NCBI RefSeq assembly: GCF_026341275.1
Contig: NZ_JAIFZO010000002.1
Location: 5,052,118-5,116,117, forward strand
Length of the DNA stretch: 64,000 bases
From: Streptomyces ortus
GTDB lineage: Bacteria; Actinomycetota; Actinomycetes; Streptomycetales; Streptomycetaceae
Direction: 5' to 3'
In this document: one piece after another, positions 1 through 9,521 of the stretch
How positions within the stretch are numbered: position 1 is the first letter of the stretch
Layout: every line of letters starts with the position of its first letter
Notes under the pieces: generated by a model
Databases searched by the model: none
The model's input: the letters and a program-made list of their open reading frames with translations, nothing else
Told to the model about the DNA's origin: nothing
Translations under genes and position numbers: made by a program

Positions 1-746
1 TCATCGGTGGTATGGGCGAGCTGCACCTCGAGGTGCTGGTCGACCGTATGCGCCGTGAGTTCAAGGTCGAGGCCAACGTCGGTAAGCCGCAGGTCGCCTA
101 CCGTGAGACGATCCGTAAGGCCGTCGAGCGCGTGGACTACACCCACAAGAAGCAGACCGGTGGTACCGGTCAGTTCGCCAAGGTGCAGATCGCGATCGAG
201 CCCATCACCGAGGCCGACGGCCCGGCGTACGAGTTCGTGAACAAGGTGACCGGTGGCCGTATCCCGCGGGAGTACATCCCGTCGGTGGACGCCGGTGCGC
301 AGGAGGCCATGCAGTTCGGCATCCTCGCCGGGTACGAGATGACGGGTGTCCGCATCACGCTTCTCGACGGTGCCTACCACGAGGTCGACTCCTCCGAGCT
401 GGCGTTCAAGATCGCCGGTTCGCAGGCCTTCAAGGAGGCTGCCCGCAAGGCCAGCCCCGTGCTCCTCGAGCCGATGATGGCCGTCGAGGTCACCACGCCC
501 GAGGACTACATGGGCGAGGTCATCGGCGACATCAACTCCCGCCGTGGCCAGATCCAGGCCATGGAGGAGCGTGCCGGTGCCCGCGTCGTGAAGGGCCTCG
601 TGCCCCTCTCGGAGATGTTCGGCTACGTCGGCGACCTCCGCAGCAAGACCTCGGGTCGCGCAAGCTACTCGATGCAGTTCGACTCCTACGCCGAGGTTCC
701 CAGGAACGTCGCCGAGGAGATCATCGCGAAGGCCAAGGGCGAGTAA
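1..746 (+). CDS. fusA: Elongation factor G, C-terminal part (5' truncated by window)
   Basis: Translocase GTPase of the ribosome. Only about 248 C-terminal residues are present; the reading frame enters at base 3 and ends in TAA at 744-746. The visible part holds domains IV and V: the stretch IGGMGELHLEVLVDRM at the edge, GRIPREYIPSVDAGAQEAM, and the ending YAEVPRNVAEEIIAKAKGE are typical of bacterial EF-G. The GTP-binding half lies upstream of the window. It is followed by tuf in the usual str-operon order, with a 170-base gap that has a TTGACA box at 772-777 as a possible -35 element for an extra tuf promoter (no convincing -10 seen). Identification is secure. Confidence 0.97.
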   Translation, partial: IGGMGELHLEVLVDRMRREFKVEANVGKPQVAYRETIRKAVERVDYTHKKQTGGTGQFAKVQIAIEPITEADGPAYEFVNKVTGGRIPREYIPSVDAGAQEAMQFGILAGYEMTGVRITLLDGAYHEVDSSELAFKIAGSQAFKEAARKASPVLLEPMMAVEVTTPEDYMGEVIGDINSRRGQIQAMEERAGARVVKGLVPLSEMFGYVGDLRSKTSGRASYSMQFDSYAEVPRNVAEEIIAKAKGE

Positions 747-916
747 CACACACCGTTTGCACGCTTTAGGCTTGACACCGACCGCCAGGGTCGCGGACCG
801 GCAGGGGACGAGGGATCGTCCCGGACCGGCGAGGACCCGGGTGGGCGGCATCCCAGCAAAGATCACCCTGGCGCCGATGAGTAAGGCGTACCAGAACCAC
901 TCCGCAGGAGGATTCA

Positions 917-2110
<1,194 letters not shown>

Positions 2111-2170
2111 TCTCGGCTGCTGGTTGGGCTTGAACGCCTGGTAGCTCCGCAGAGAACGCAGAGCTCCTGA

Positions 2171-2207
2171 AGGGGCCCGTACGACTTCGGTCGTACGGGC
2201 CCCTTTG
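2171..2207. terminator. Strong terminator after tuf, probably bidirectional
   Basis: A perfect 15-bp stem (2171-2185 with 2190-2204) is closed by a TTCG tetraloop and followed by TTTG. It sits between the 3' ends of two convergent genes, tuf and the ORF on the minus strand, and can serve both. Confidence 0.85.
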
Positions 2208-2227
2208 CTGTGCCGGGCGGGGCGGCA

Positions 2228-3820
2228 TCATCCCGAGGCCAGTTGCTCCGCTATCTCCTGGATCCAACCCGCGGTCTTCGACGGGTCGTTGAGGCTCTCG
2301 GCCCATGCCTCCGGCGTCAGGTTGTGCTTGCCGGGGCCGGATTTGAGGGCGACGAGCAGTGCCCTCGCGGACTCCCGCATCTCGTCCGTGGTGCTCTTGG
2401 AGATGGCGGGTCCCGCCGCCAGGGCGTAGACCTCGCGGGCCATGGCCTGGCGTTCGCCCCTCGACACCTTCTTCCAGAACTTCATGGCGTGCTGCAGCGA
2501 CTCCTTGCGGGAGGCGGCCTCCGCCGGGGTCTCGCCCTGCGGGGTCCAGCGCTCGGGGTGGTGGGCCTCTTCGTAGCGCTTCGTGGCGGCGCGGAGCGCC
2601 TTGTACAGGGTGACGCCGAGGACGAGGCCGGCGCCGGCTCCGGCGAGGCCCCAGCCGACCGGGTTGGTCGCCAGCCCGGCGGTGCCCGCCGCGACCGCCG
2701 TCACGACGCCGGCCGCCGCCTTGGTGGACTCGCCCACCGCGCCGCCGACCGTCTCCTTGCCGATCTTGGTGAGCTGCTTCTTCTTCGCGTAACCCTGGAC
2801 CGTGCTCAGCTTCTCCACGTCCTGTTCGGCGCGCTGGAGGGTCTCGGCGGCGTCACGGGCCTCGCCCATCGCCTCCCAGGCGGCGTCGATGGCCTCGGAG
2901 ACGAGTTCCAGCCGTCCCGGGTCGTCGTGGCGCCAGTAGGCGTCCAGCGCGACGTAGGCCTCCGCCGCCGCCCAGTTGGCCTGCTCCCGTGATTCGTTCA
3001 GCCTGGCCAGCGACCCCGCGTGAACGGCATGGGGGTCTCCCAGCTTCTTGATCTGCCGGTACTTGCCGGCTGCCCCCTTGGCACGGAAGGCGGCCCGCAT
3101 GCCCTTGATGCCGCCGATGGAAGCACTGGCGATACCGCTCGCCTCGGACGCCACCGCGGCGTCCGCCGCCTTCTGGACCTTGGTCACTTCCTTGGCGATG
3201 GCGGCGCTGTAGCTGCCCGAACTGGTGGCACCGACGACCGCGTCGGTCCCCTTGGTCCTGGCCTTCTTCTTCGCCGTGTGGTGCTTGGCCCCGGTCTCGT
3301 GCGTCCGGGCGGTCTTCATGTTCTTGTACGCGTCCATGCCGCTGACCACGGTGCCGGCGGCCTCCGTGAGCAGGTTCCCCGACGCGGCGGAGGCCCCCGA
3401 CGCGGCGGCGGAGTGCTTGAGCCCCTCGTTGGCCGCGACGGCCGCCTGCTGGGTGAAGGCCGCGTTGGTGGGGGTCTGGAAACCCTTGATGAAGGTGTCG
3501 ATGGGTTCGAGGTTCTTCTTGAACCTGTCGAGGAGCGCGGAGATCCGGTCGCGGTAGTTCTTTTTCTTCTTCGCGGCGGCCGGGCTGCCTTCGGCGTTGT
3601 CCCGGGCGCCCTGCACCGCCGCGGTCGCGGCCCGGTTTCCGGCCCGGGACTGCAGCTCCAGGAGGTCACGCTCCGTCGAGCGTAAGGACGTACTCGCGGA
3701 CCCCCCGGTTCTCCGGGCCTCTCCGGTCCCCCCGGTCCGGCTTCCTTCGCGACGCTGCTGGGCCGACGCCACCACGCTCGCGGACCGGCGGGGCGAGGTG
3801 CGGTGGATCGGGGTGCTCAT
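2228..3820 (-). CDS. Unknown 530-residue protein with N-terminal LQxxAGN motif
   Basis: Not recognised as a named family. The N-terminus (1-50) is basic and disordered, rich in R, S and G. Residues 53-70 read LLELQSRAGNRAATAAVQ, close to the LQRxAGNxAV motif that I recall from the N-termini of DUF4157-type and contractile-injection-system-associated proteins of actinomycetes. A Lys-rich Ala helix region follows. A glycine/alanine-rich hydrophobic stretch (VVTAVAAGTAGLATNPVGWG onward, about residues 375-410) could enter membranes. The C-terminal part (420-530) looks helical and soluble. Start ATG at 3820 has AGGAGAGG upstream. No signal peptide is evident. It lies alone, convergent with tuf and divergent from the S10 operon. 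Base composition resembles its neighbours. A cargo or toxin role is inference only; no injection-system genes are in the window. Confidence 0.75.
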   Translation of the reverse strand: MSTPIHRTSPRRSASVVASAQQRREGSRTGGTGEARRTGGSASTSLRSTERDLLELQSRAGNRAATAAVQGARDNAEGSPAAAKKKKNYRDRISALLDRFKKNLEPIDTFIKGFQTPTNAAFTQQAAVAANEGLKHSAAASGASAASGNLLTEAAGTVVSGMDAYKNMKTARTHETGAKHHTAKKKARTKGTDAVVGATSSGSYSAAIAKEVTKVQKAADAAVASEASGIASASIGGIKGMRAAFRAKGAAGKYRQIKKLGDPHAVHAGSLARLNESREQANWAAAEAYVALDAYWRHDDPGRLELVSEAIDAAWEAMGEARDAAETLQRAEQDVEKLSTVQGYAKKKQLTKIGKETVGGAVGESTKAAAGVVTAVAAGTAGLATNPVGWGLAGAGAGLVLGVTLYKALRAATKRYEEAHHPERWTPQGETPAEAASRKESLQHAMKFWKKVSRGERQAMAREVYALAAGPAISKSTTDEMRESARALLVALKSGPGKHNLTPEAWAESLNDPSKTAGWIQEIAEQLASG

Positions 3821-4411
3821 GGATGTGCCTCTCCTGTACCGGACCGGGCGAGGCGAAAGCTAGCCAGCCTCGACGAACGGCAGGAGTGCGGCAGGGAAAT
3901 TGTGTACGGACGCTGTGAGGCGCGTTTCGGGCGGCGTTGGCCGGCGGGCCCCGAAGCCGAGAGGCTGGGCGACGGGGCGGTCGGGGCGACCCGAAGAGTT
4001 TGACCTGCGTCCCCCCGGGGGTATCCTCTGGGGCTCGATTGGCCAGGTCGATACCCCGTATGGCAGACTGTCGGGGTTGCTCGGTTGAGTGCCGATGCTG
4101 CGCGCCTCCCGCCGGGAGGACCGGAAGCGAGTCCCACAGTACTCGTCGCTCCAACTGCCCGAGGGCAGCGCTGGAGCGGACGTACGGGAATCTTCCGGGA
4201 AGTGTCAGCGGGGTGCAGACCAGGCACCCGGTGGGTGTTCGGCCCCCGGTCCTGCGGTCGTCTTTGGGATGGGCCGTGTCCCTGGTAGGGAAATCCGTTA
4301 GCGGATATCCACGTGCCGAGGATGCGACACACCCGACCGCGTGGGTCGGAGACAGGACGCGAACCCCCGGGTTGCAGAGCGTTTCACTAGACAAAGGACT
4401 ACTGAGTAGCC
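3821..4411. other. Gene-free divergent region: S10 operon promoter and long leader
   Basis: This 590-base stretch separates the unknown minus-strand gene from rpsJ. I see no convincing gene. It holds the promoter at 4000-4027 and then about 375 bases of untranslated leader. Two short stem-loops can be drawn in the leader: 4293-4306 (ATCCG/CGGAT, loop TTAG) and 4333-4349 (CCGACC/GGTCGG, loop GCGTG). The latter is flanked by ACACACC and GAGACAGGACG, which look like conserved leader sequence. Whether the leader controls ribosomal protein synthesis is not established. Confidence 0.6.
4000..4027 (+). promoter_or_regulatory. Probable vegetative promoter of the S10 operon
   Basis: TTGACC (4000-4005), a 16-base spacer and TATCCT (4022-4027) fit the main sigma factor consensus of Streptomyces. 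The spacer carries the palindrome CCCCCGGGGG. Transcription would start near 4034. Confidence 0.6.
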
Positions 4412-4720
4412 ATGGCGGGACAGAAGATCCGCATCCGGCTCAAGGCCTACGACCACGAGGTCATCGATTCCTCGGCGAAGAAGATCGTCGAGACGGTGAC
4501 GCGCACTGGTGCGTCGGTCGCGGGCCCGGTGCCGCTGCCCACTGAGAAGAACGTGTACTGCGTCATCAAGTCGCCGCACAAGTACAAGGACTCGCGCGAG
4601 CACTTCGAGATGCGCACGCACAAGCGCCTGATCGACATTCTCGACCCGACCCCCAAGACCGTTGACTCTTTGATGCGACTCGACCTCCCGGCCGGTGTCG
4701 ACATCGAGATCAAGCTCTAA
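4412..4720 (+). CDS. rpsJ: 30S ribosomal protein S10
   Basis: Small-subunit protein of the 30S head, also known in bacteria as NusE, a partner of NusB in antitermination. Length 102 residues is normal. Typical stretches are IRIRLKAYDHEVIDSSAKKI, GPVPLPTEKNVYCVIKSPH and the ending LDLPAGVDIEIKL. It is the first gene of the S10 operon, after a long leader; the start ATG follows the sequence GAGTAGCC with a weak ribosome binding site (AAAGGACTACTG). rplC starts 16 bases downstream. Confidence 0.98.
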   Translation: MAGQKIRIRLKAYDHEVIDSSAKKIVETVTRTGASVAGPVPLPTEKNVYCVIKSPHKYKDSREHFEMRTHKRLIDILDPTPKTVDSLMRLDLPAGVDIEIKL

Positions 4721-4736
4721 GGGATGTGGTCTGAGA

Positions 4737-5381
4737 ATGGCTAAGCAGATCAAGGGCATCCTGGGCGAGAAGCTCGGCATGACGCAGGTGTGGGACGAGA
4801 ACAACCGTGTTGTTCCGGTCACCGTCGTCAAGGCCAGCCCCAATGTCGTGACCCAGGTCCGTACGAATGACGTCGACGGCTACGAGTCGGTCCAGATCGC
4901 CTTCGGCGAGATCGACCCGCGCAAGGTGAACAAGCCCCTCAAGGGCCACTTCGCCAAGGCCGACGTCACTCCCCGCCGTCACCTCGTCGAGATCCGTACC
5001 GCTGACGCCAGCGAGTACGTCCTCGGCCAGGAGATCACCGCTGAGACCTTCGAGTCCGGCGTCAAGGTGGACGTGACCGGCAAGAGCAAGGGCAAGGGCT
5101 TCGCCGGTGTCATGAAGCGTCACAACTTCAAGGGACTCGGCGCCGGTCACGGCACCCAGCGCAAGCACCGCTCGCCCGGCTCCATCGGTGGCTGCGCCAC
5201 CCCGGGCCGTGTGTTCAAGGGCCTCCGCATGGCGGGTCGCATGGGCAACGAGCGCGTCACCACCCAGAACCTGACCGTCCACGCCGTTGACGCGGAGAAG
5301 GGTCTGCTGCTCATCAAGGGCGCGGTCCCCGGTCCGAACGGCGGCCTCGTCCTGGTCCGCACCGCGGCCAAGGGGGCCTGA
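4737..5381 (+). CDS. rplC: 50S ribosomal protein L3
   Basis: Large-subunit protein that starts 50S assembly and reaches towards the peptidyl transferase centre. The start is ATG 4737, giving MAKQIKGILGEKLGMTQVWD and 214 residues; an in-frame ATG 14 codons earlier lies inside rpsJ and is not expected. The family segment HGTQRKHRSPGSIGGCATPG and GRMGNERVTTQNL are present. The gene is 16 bases after rpsJ and 7 bases before rplD, so it is co-transcribed and probably partly translationally coupled. Confidence 0.97.
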   Translation: MAKQIKGILGEKLGMTQVWDENNRVVPVTVVKASPNVVTQVRTNDVDGYESVQIAFGEIDPRKVNKPLKGHFAKADVTPRRHLVEIRTADASEYVLGQEITAETFESGVKVDVTGKSKGKGFAGVMKRHNFKGLGAGHGTQRKHRSPGSIGGCATPGRVFKGLRMAGRMGNERVTTQNLTVHAVDAEKGLLLIKGAVPGPNGGLVLVRTAAKGA

Positions 5382-5388
5382 GGTACCG

Positions 5389-6045
5389 ATGAGCACTGTT
5401 GACATCATTTCGCCGGCAGGCGACAAGACCGGGACGGTCGAGCTCCCCGCGGAGATCTTCGACGTCGAGAAGATCAGCATCCCGCTGCTTCACCAGGTCG
5501 TAGTCGCCCAGCTGGCCGCTGCCCGCCAGGGCACGCACAAGACCAAGACCCGCGGCGAGGTTCGTGGTGGCGGTAAGAAGCCTTACCGTCAGAAGGGCAC
5601 CGGCCGTGCGCGCCAGGGCTCGACCCGCGCCCCGCAGTTCGCCGGTGGTGGCGTCGTCCACGGCCCGCAGCCGCGTGACTACTCGCAGCGGACCCCGAAG
5701 AAGATGAAGGCGGCGGCCCTGCGCCACGCCCTCACCGACCGGGCCCGCAACGCTCGCATCCACGTCGTCTCCGGCGTGATCGAGGGCGAGACCCCCTCCA
5801 CCAAGGCCGCGAAGGTCCTGCTCGGCAAGATCTCGGAGCGCAAGAACCTGCTCCTGGTCATCGACCGTGCCGACGAGGCCGCGCTGCTCTCCGCGCGCAA
5901 CCTGCCCCAGGTCCACATCCTGGAGCCGGGCCAGCTGAACACGTACGACGTTCTCGTCTCGGACGACGTGGTCTTCACCCAGGCCGCTTTCGAGTCCTTC
6001 GTGTCCGGCCCTCAGGCCTCTGACACCGAAGGGAGCGAAGCCTGA
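5389..6045 (+). CDS. rplD: 50S ribosomal protein L4
   Basis: Large-subunit protein lining the exit tunnel; in E. coli it also represses the S10 operon, but whether that holds here is unknown. ATG 5389 gives MSTVDIISPAGDKTGTVELP and 218 residues. The tunnel loop is recognisable as RGEVRGGGKKPYRQKGTGRA followed by RQGSTRAPQFAGGG. An upstream in-frame ATG inside rplC is rejected because the family starts here. The stop codon TGA overlaps the ATG of rplW by one base. Confidence 0.97.
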   Translation: MSTVDIISPAGDKTGTVELPAEIFDVEKISIPLLHQVVVAQLAAARQGTHKTKTRGEVRGGGKKPYRQKGTGRARQGSTRAPQFAGGGVVHGPQPRDYSQRTPKKMKAAALRHALTDRARNARIHVVSGVIEGETPSTKAAKVLLGKISERKNLLLVIDRADEAALLSARNLPQVHILEPGQLNTYDVLVSDDVVFTQAAFESFVSGPQASDTEGSEA

Positions 6046-6461
6046 TGGCTACGCGTCACCCGAGCATCGCCCCCAAGGCGGCCAAGGCCGCCAAGGCCGC
6101 GCGCATCGCCAAGGCGAAGCGCCACGAGGCCGAGGGCAAGAACACCGTCGAGACACCGCTGAGCAAGAGCTTCACGGACCCCCGTGACGTCCTCATCAAG
6201 CCGGTCGTCTCCGAGAAGAGCTACGCGCTGCTCGACGAGGGCAAGTACACCTTCGTCGTCGCGCCGGGCGCCAACAAGACCCAGATCAAGCAGGCCGTCC
6301 AGGCGGTCTTCTCGGTCAAGGTCACCGGGGTCAACACGATCAACCGCCAGGGAAAGCGCAAGCGGACCAAGAGCGGCTTCGGCAAGCGTGCTGACACCAA
6401 GCGCGCCATCGTGACCCTCGCTGAGGGCGACCGTATCGACATCTTCGGCCAGGCCTCCTAA
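6045..6461 (+). CDS. rplW: 50S ribosomal protein L23
   Basis: Protein at the tunnel exit that contacts trigger factor and the signal recognition particle. At 138 residues it is longer than the roughly 100 of most bacteria, because of an Ala/Lys-rich N-terminal extension of about 45 residues (ATRHPSIAPKAAKAAKAARI), a feature I associate with streptomycetes. The core begins at DPRDVLIKPVVSEKSYALLD and includes GKRKRTKSGFGKRADTKRAI. ATG overlaps the rplD stop (TGATG), indicating translational coupling. Confidence 0.95.
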   Translation: MATRHPSIAPKAAKAAKAARIAKAKRHEAEGKNTVETPLSKSFTDPRDVLIKPVVSEKSYALLDEGKYTFVVAPGANKTQIKQAVQAVFSVKVTGVNTINRQGKRKRTKSGFGKRADTKRAIVTLAEGDRIDIFGQAS

Positions 6462-6500
6462 CGGAGCGCCCTGGTCCGAATATCGGACGAGGACTGAGAA

Positions 6501-7337
6501 ATGGGAATCCGCAAGTACAAGCCGACTACGCCGGGGCGTCGTGGCTCCAGCGTCGCCGACTTCGTCGAGGTCACGCGGTCCACGCCGGAGAAGTCGCTGG
6601 TCCGCCCCCTGCACAGCAAGGGCGGCCGTAACAACGCCGGTCGTGTGACCGTTCGCCACCAGGGTGGCGGACACAAGCGCGCCTACCGCGTGATCGACTT
6701 CCGTCGGCACGACAAGGACGGCGTGCCGGCGAAGGTCGCGCACATCGAGTACGACCCCAACCGCACCGCGCGCATCGCGCTGCTGCACTACGCGGACGGC
6801 GAGAAGCGCTACATCCTCGCCCCTCGCAACCTGTCGCAGGGCGACCGCGTCGAGAACGGTCCCGGGGCCGACATCAAGCCGGGCAACAACCTGGCCCTCC
6901 GCAACATCCCGGTCGGAACCACGATCCACGCGATCGAGCTCCGTCCCGGTGGCGGTGCCAAGTTCGCCCGCTCCGCCGGTGCCTCCGTGCAGCTGCTCGC
7001 GAAGGAGGGCCAGATGGCCCACCTGCGCATGCCGTCCGGAGAGATCCGCCTGGTCGACGTGCGCTGCCGCGCCACCGTCGGCGAGGTCGGCAACGCCGAG
7101 CAGTCGAACATCAACTGGGGCAAGGCCGGCCGCAAGCGCTGGCTGGGCGTCCGCCCGACCGTTCGCGGTGTGGCGATGAACCCGGTTGACCACCCGCACG
7201 GTGGTGGTGAAGGCAAGACCTCCGGTGGACGTCACCCGGTCTCGCCGTGGGGTCAGAAGGAGGGTCGTACTCGTTCGCCGAAGAAGGCTTCGAACAAGTA
7301 CATCGTCCGCCGCCGCAAGACGAACAAGAAGCGCTAG
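6501..7337 (+). CDS. rplB: 50S ribosomal protein L2
   Basis: Core large-subunit protein needed for subunit joining and peptidyl transferase activity. Length 278 is standard. Diagnostic stretches: GRNNAGRVTVRHQGGGHKRAY, the segment VRGVAMNPVDHPHGGGEGKT containing the conserved histidine near the catalytic centre, and the basic tail YIVRRRKTNKKR. ATG 6501 follows GAGGACTGAGAA. It sits 39 bases after rplW and 12 bases before rpsS. Confidence 0.98.
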   Translation: MGIRKYKPTTPGRRGSSVADFVEVTRSTPEKSLVRPLHSKGGRNNAGRVTVRHQGGGHKRAYRVIDFRRHDKDGVPAKVAHIEYDPNRTARIALLHYADGEKRYILAPRNLSQGDRVENGPGADIKPGNNLALRNIPVGTTIHAIELRPGGGAKFARSAGASVQLLAKEGQMAHLRMPSGEIRLVDVRCRATVGEVGNAEQSNINWGKAGRKRWLGVRPTVRGVAMNPVDHPHGGGEGKTSGGRHPVSPWGQKEGRTRSPKKASNKYIVRRRKTNKKR

Positions 7338-7349
7338 GAGCGGGTTTAG

Positions 7350-7631
7350 ATGCCGCGCAGTCTCAAGAAGGGGCCCTTCGTCGACGACCACCTGATCAAG
7401 AAGGTGGACGTACAGAACGAAGCCGGTTCCAAGAACGTCATCAAGACCTGGTCCCGTCGCTCGATGATCATCCCGGCCATGCTCGGCCACACGATCGCGG
7501 TGCACAACGGCAAGACCCACATTCCGGTGTTTGTCACCGAGTCGATGGTCGGCCACAAGCTCGGCGAGTTCTCGCCGACGCGCACCTTCCGGGGTCACGT
7601 CAAGGACGACCGGAAGTCGAAGCGCCGCTAA
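7350..7631 (+). CDS. rpsS: 30S ribosomal protein S19
   Basis: Protein of the 30S head that pairs with S13. Length 93 is normal: MPRSLKKGPFVDDHLIKKVD opens the protein, and the core has WSRRSMIIPAMLGHTIAVHN and VGHKLGEFSPTRTFRGHVKDD. It starts 12 bases after rplB with GGAGCGGG as its probable ribosome binding site. Confidence 0.98.
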   Translation: MPRSLKKGPFVDDHLIKKVDVQNEAGSKNVIKTWSRRSMIIPAMLGHTIAVHNGKTHIPVFVTESMVGHKLGEFSPTRTFRGHVKDDRKSKRR

Positions 7632-7673
7632 CGCGGGGTGGAATCGACCATGACAGACACTGGAAGGACAACC

Positions 7674-8021
7674 ATGGAAGCCAGGGCCCAGGCGCGGTAC
7701 ATCCGCGTCACGCCCATGAAGGCCCGCCGTGTGGTGGACCTTATCCGTGGCATGGATGCCACGGAGGCTCAGGCGGTCCTGCGTTTCGCCCCGCAGGCCG
7801 CGAGCGTGCCCGTCGGCAAGGTGCTTGACAGCGCCATCGCCAACGCCGCACACAACTACGACCACACCGACGCCGACAGCCTCGTCATCTCCGAGGCGTA
7901 TGTCGACGAGGGTCCGACCCTGAAGCGGTTCCGTCCGCGCGCCCAGGGCCGCGCCTACCGGATCCGCAAGCGGACCAGCCACATCACCGTGGTCGTCAGC
8001 AGCAAGGAAGGAACCCGGTAA
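7674..8021 (+). CDS. rplV: 50S ribosomal protein L22
   Basis: Large-subunit protein whose beta-hairpin lines the exit tunnel. I place the start at ATG 7674 (MEARAQARYIRVTPMKARRV, 115 residues) because a GGAAGGA binding site lies at 7662-7668. Starts at 7638 and 7650 would add a 12- or 8-residue leader without a better site. Family features include VVDLIRG, ANAAHNYD and the hairpin RFRPRAQGRAYRIRKRTSHI. The stop overlaps the rpsC start. Confidence 0.95.
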   Translation: MEARAQARYIRVTPMKARRVVDLIRGMDATEAQAVLRFAPQAASVPVGKVLDSAIANAAHNYDHTDADSLVISEAYVDEGPTLKRFRPRAQGRAYRIRKRTSHITVVVSSKEGTR

Positions 8022-8872
8022 TGGGCCAGAAGGTTAACCCGCATGGGTTCCGGCTCGGCATCACCACGGACTTCAAGTCCCGCTGGTACGCCGACAAGCT
8101 GTACAAGGACTACGTCAAGGAAGACGTCGCCATCCGTCGGATGATGACGTCCGGCATGGAGCGCGCCGGCATCTCGAAGGTGGAGATCGAGCGCACCCGT
8201 GACCGCGTCCGTGTGGACATCCACACCGCGCGCCCGGGCATCGTCATCGGCCGCCGTGGCGCCGAGGCCGACCGCATCCGCGGTGACCTGGAGAAGCTGA
8301 CCGGCAAGCAGGTCCAGCTGAACATCCTTGAGGTCAAGAGCCCGGAGACGGACGCTCAGCTGGTGGCCCAGGCCGTCGCCGAGCAGCTGTCCTCCCGCGT
8401 CTCCTTCCGTCGTGCCATGCGCAAGAGCATGCAGGGCACGATGAAGGCCGGCGCCAAGGGCATCAAGATCCAGTGTGGTGGCCGTCTCGGCGGCGCCGAG
8501 ATGTCCCGCTCGGAGTTCTACCGCGAGGGCCGTGTGCCCCTGCACACGCTCCGTGCGAACGTCGACTACGGCTTCTTCGAGGCCAAGACGACCTTCGGCC
8601 GTATCGGTGTGAAGGTCTGGATCTACAAGGGCGATGTCAAGAACATCGCCGAGGTCCGCGCCGAGAACGCCGCGGCCCGTGCGGGTAACCGCCCGGCCCG
8701 TGGTGGAGCCGGTGGCGGCGGCGACCGCCCGGCCCGTGGCGGCCGTGGTGGCGAGCGTGGCGGCCGTGGCCGCAAGCCGCAGCAGCAGTCCGCGCCGGCT
8801 GCCGAGGCCCCCAAGGCCGACGCTCCCGCCGCCGCTGCCGCTCCGGCCGAGAGCACCGGAACGGAGGCCTGA
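8021..8872 (+). CDS. rpsC: 30S ribosomal protein S3 with actinobacterial C-terminal tail
   Basis: Protein at the mRNA entry channel of the 30S head. The first 210 residues hold the KH domain (GIVIGRRGAEADRIRGDLEK) and the C-terminal S3 domain. Residues from about 225 to 283 form a low-complexity tail: first Gly/Arg-rich (RPARGGAGGGGDRPARGGRG), then Ala/Pro-rich. Such tails are common in high-GC actinobacteria, so this is a lineage feature and not a fusion. ATG 8021 overlaps the last base of rplV (TAATG). Confidence 0.97.
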   Translation: MGQKVNPHGFRLGITTDFKSRWYADKLYKDYVKEDVAIRRMMTSGMERAGISKVEIERTRDRVRVDIHTARPGIVIGRRGAEADRIRGDLEKLTGKQVQLNILEVKSPETDAQLVAQAVAEQLSSRVSFRRAMRKSMQGTMKAGAKGIKIQCGGRLGGAEMSRSEFYREGRVPLHTLRANVDYGFFEAKTTFGRIGVKVWIYKGDVKNIAEVRAENAAARAGNRPARGGAGGGGDRPARGGRGGERGGRGRKPQQQSAPAAEAPKADAPAAAAAPAESTGTEA

Positions 8873-8877
8873 CCGAC

Positions 8878-9297
8878 ATGCTGATCCCTCGTAGGGTCAA
8901 GCACCGCAAGCAGCACCACCCGAAGCGCCGTGGTCAGGCCAAGGGCGGTACGCAGGTTTCGTTCGGCGAGTACGGCATTCAGGCCCTCACGCCGGCGTAT
9001 GTCACGAACCGCCAGATCGAGGCGGCTCGTATCGCGATGACCCGCCACATCAAGCGTGGCGGCAAGGTCTGGATCAACATCTACCCGGACCGCCCGCTGA
9101 CCAAGAAGCCCGCCGAGACCCGCATGGGTTCCGGTAAGGGATCCCCCGAGTGGTGGATCGCGAACGTGCACCCGGGTCGGGTCATGTTCGAGCTGTCCTA
9201 CCCCAACGAGAAGATCGCCCGTGAGGCCCTCACTCGCGCAGCCCACAAGCTGCCGATGAAGTGCCGGATCGTCAAGCGCGAGGCAGGTGAAGCGTGA
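8878..9297 (+). CDS. rplP: 50S ribosomal protein L16
   Basis: Protein near the A-site tRNA elbow, needed late in 50S assembly. Length 139 is normal. It opens with MLIPRRVKHRKQHHPKRRGQ and contains the family signatures GGKVWINIYPDRPLTKKPAE and RMGSGKGSPEWWIANVHPGR. It starts 5 bases after the rpsC stop; its TGA overlaps the rpmC ATG by one base. Confidence 0.98.
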   Translation: MLIPRRVKHRKQHHPKRRGQAKGGTQVSFGEYGIQALTPAYVTNRQIEAARIAMTRHIKRGGKVWINIYPDRPLTKKPAETRMGSGKGSPEWWIANVHPGRVMFELSYPNEKIAREALTRAAHKLPMKCRIVKREAGEA

Positions 9298-9521
9298 TGT
9301 CGGCCGGTACCAAGGCGTCCGAGCTGCGCGAACTGGGTGACGAGGAGCTTCTCGCGAAGCTCCGCGAAGCCAAGGAAGAGCTGTTCAACCTCCGCTTCCA
9401 GGCGGCGACCGGTCAGCTCGAAAACCACGGTCGGCTCAAGGCCGTCCGCAAGGACATCGCGCGGATCTACACCCTCATGCGTGAGCGCGAGCTGGGCATC
9501 GAGACGGTGGAGAGCGCCTGA
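9297..9521 (+). CDS. rpmC: 50S ribosomal protein L29
   Basis: Small two-helix protein at the tunnel exit. I choose ATG 9297 (MSAGTKASELRELGDEELLA, 74 residues). A GTG one codon upstream at 9294 is also in frame; the AGGCAGGTGA binding site serves either. The core LREAKEELFNLRFQAATGQL is the family hallmark. It is coupled to rplP by a TGATG overlap, and to rpsQ in the same way. Confidence 0.96.
   Translation: MSAGTKASELRELGDEELLAKLREAKEELFNLRFQAATGQLENHGRLKAVRKDIARIYTLMRERELGIETVESA

Noticed and set aside
2205..3685. Plus-strand ORFs opposite the LQxxAGN gene
   Set aside because: Composition dominated by Gly, Arg, Leu and Val in shadow fashion, with no binding site; the minus-strand frame has a start signal and balanced composition.
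3666..4394. Minus-strand ORFs in the rpsJ leader region
   Set aside because: Pro/Arg-rich frames without start signal or family; the region is better explained as promoter and leader.
6012..7982. 656-residue minus-strand ORF across rplB-rpsS-rplV
   Set aside because: Shadow of the highly biased ribosomal genes; low-complexity Ala/Val/Asp/Arg composition and no start signal.
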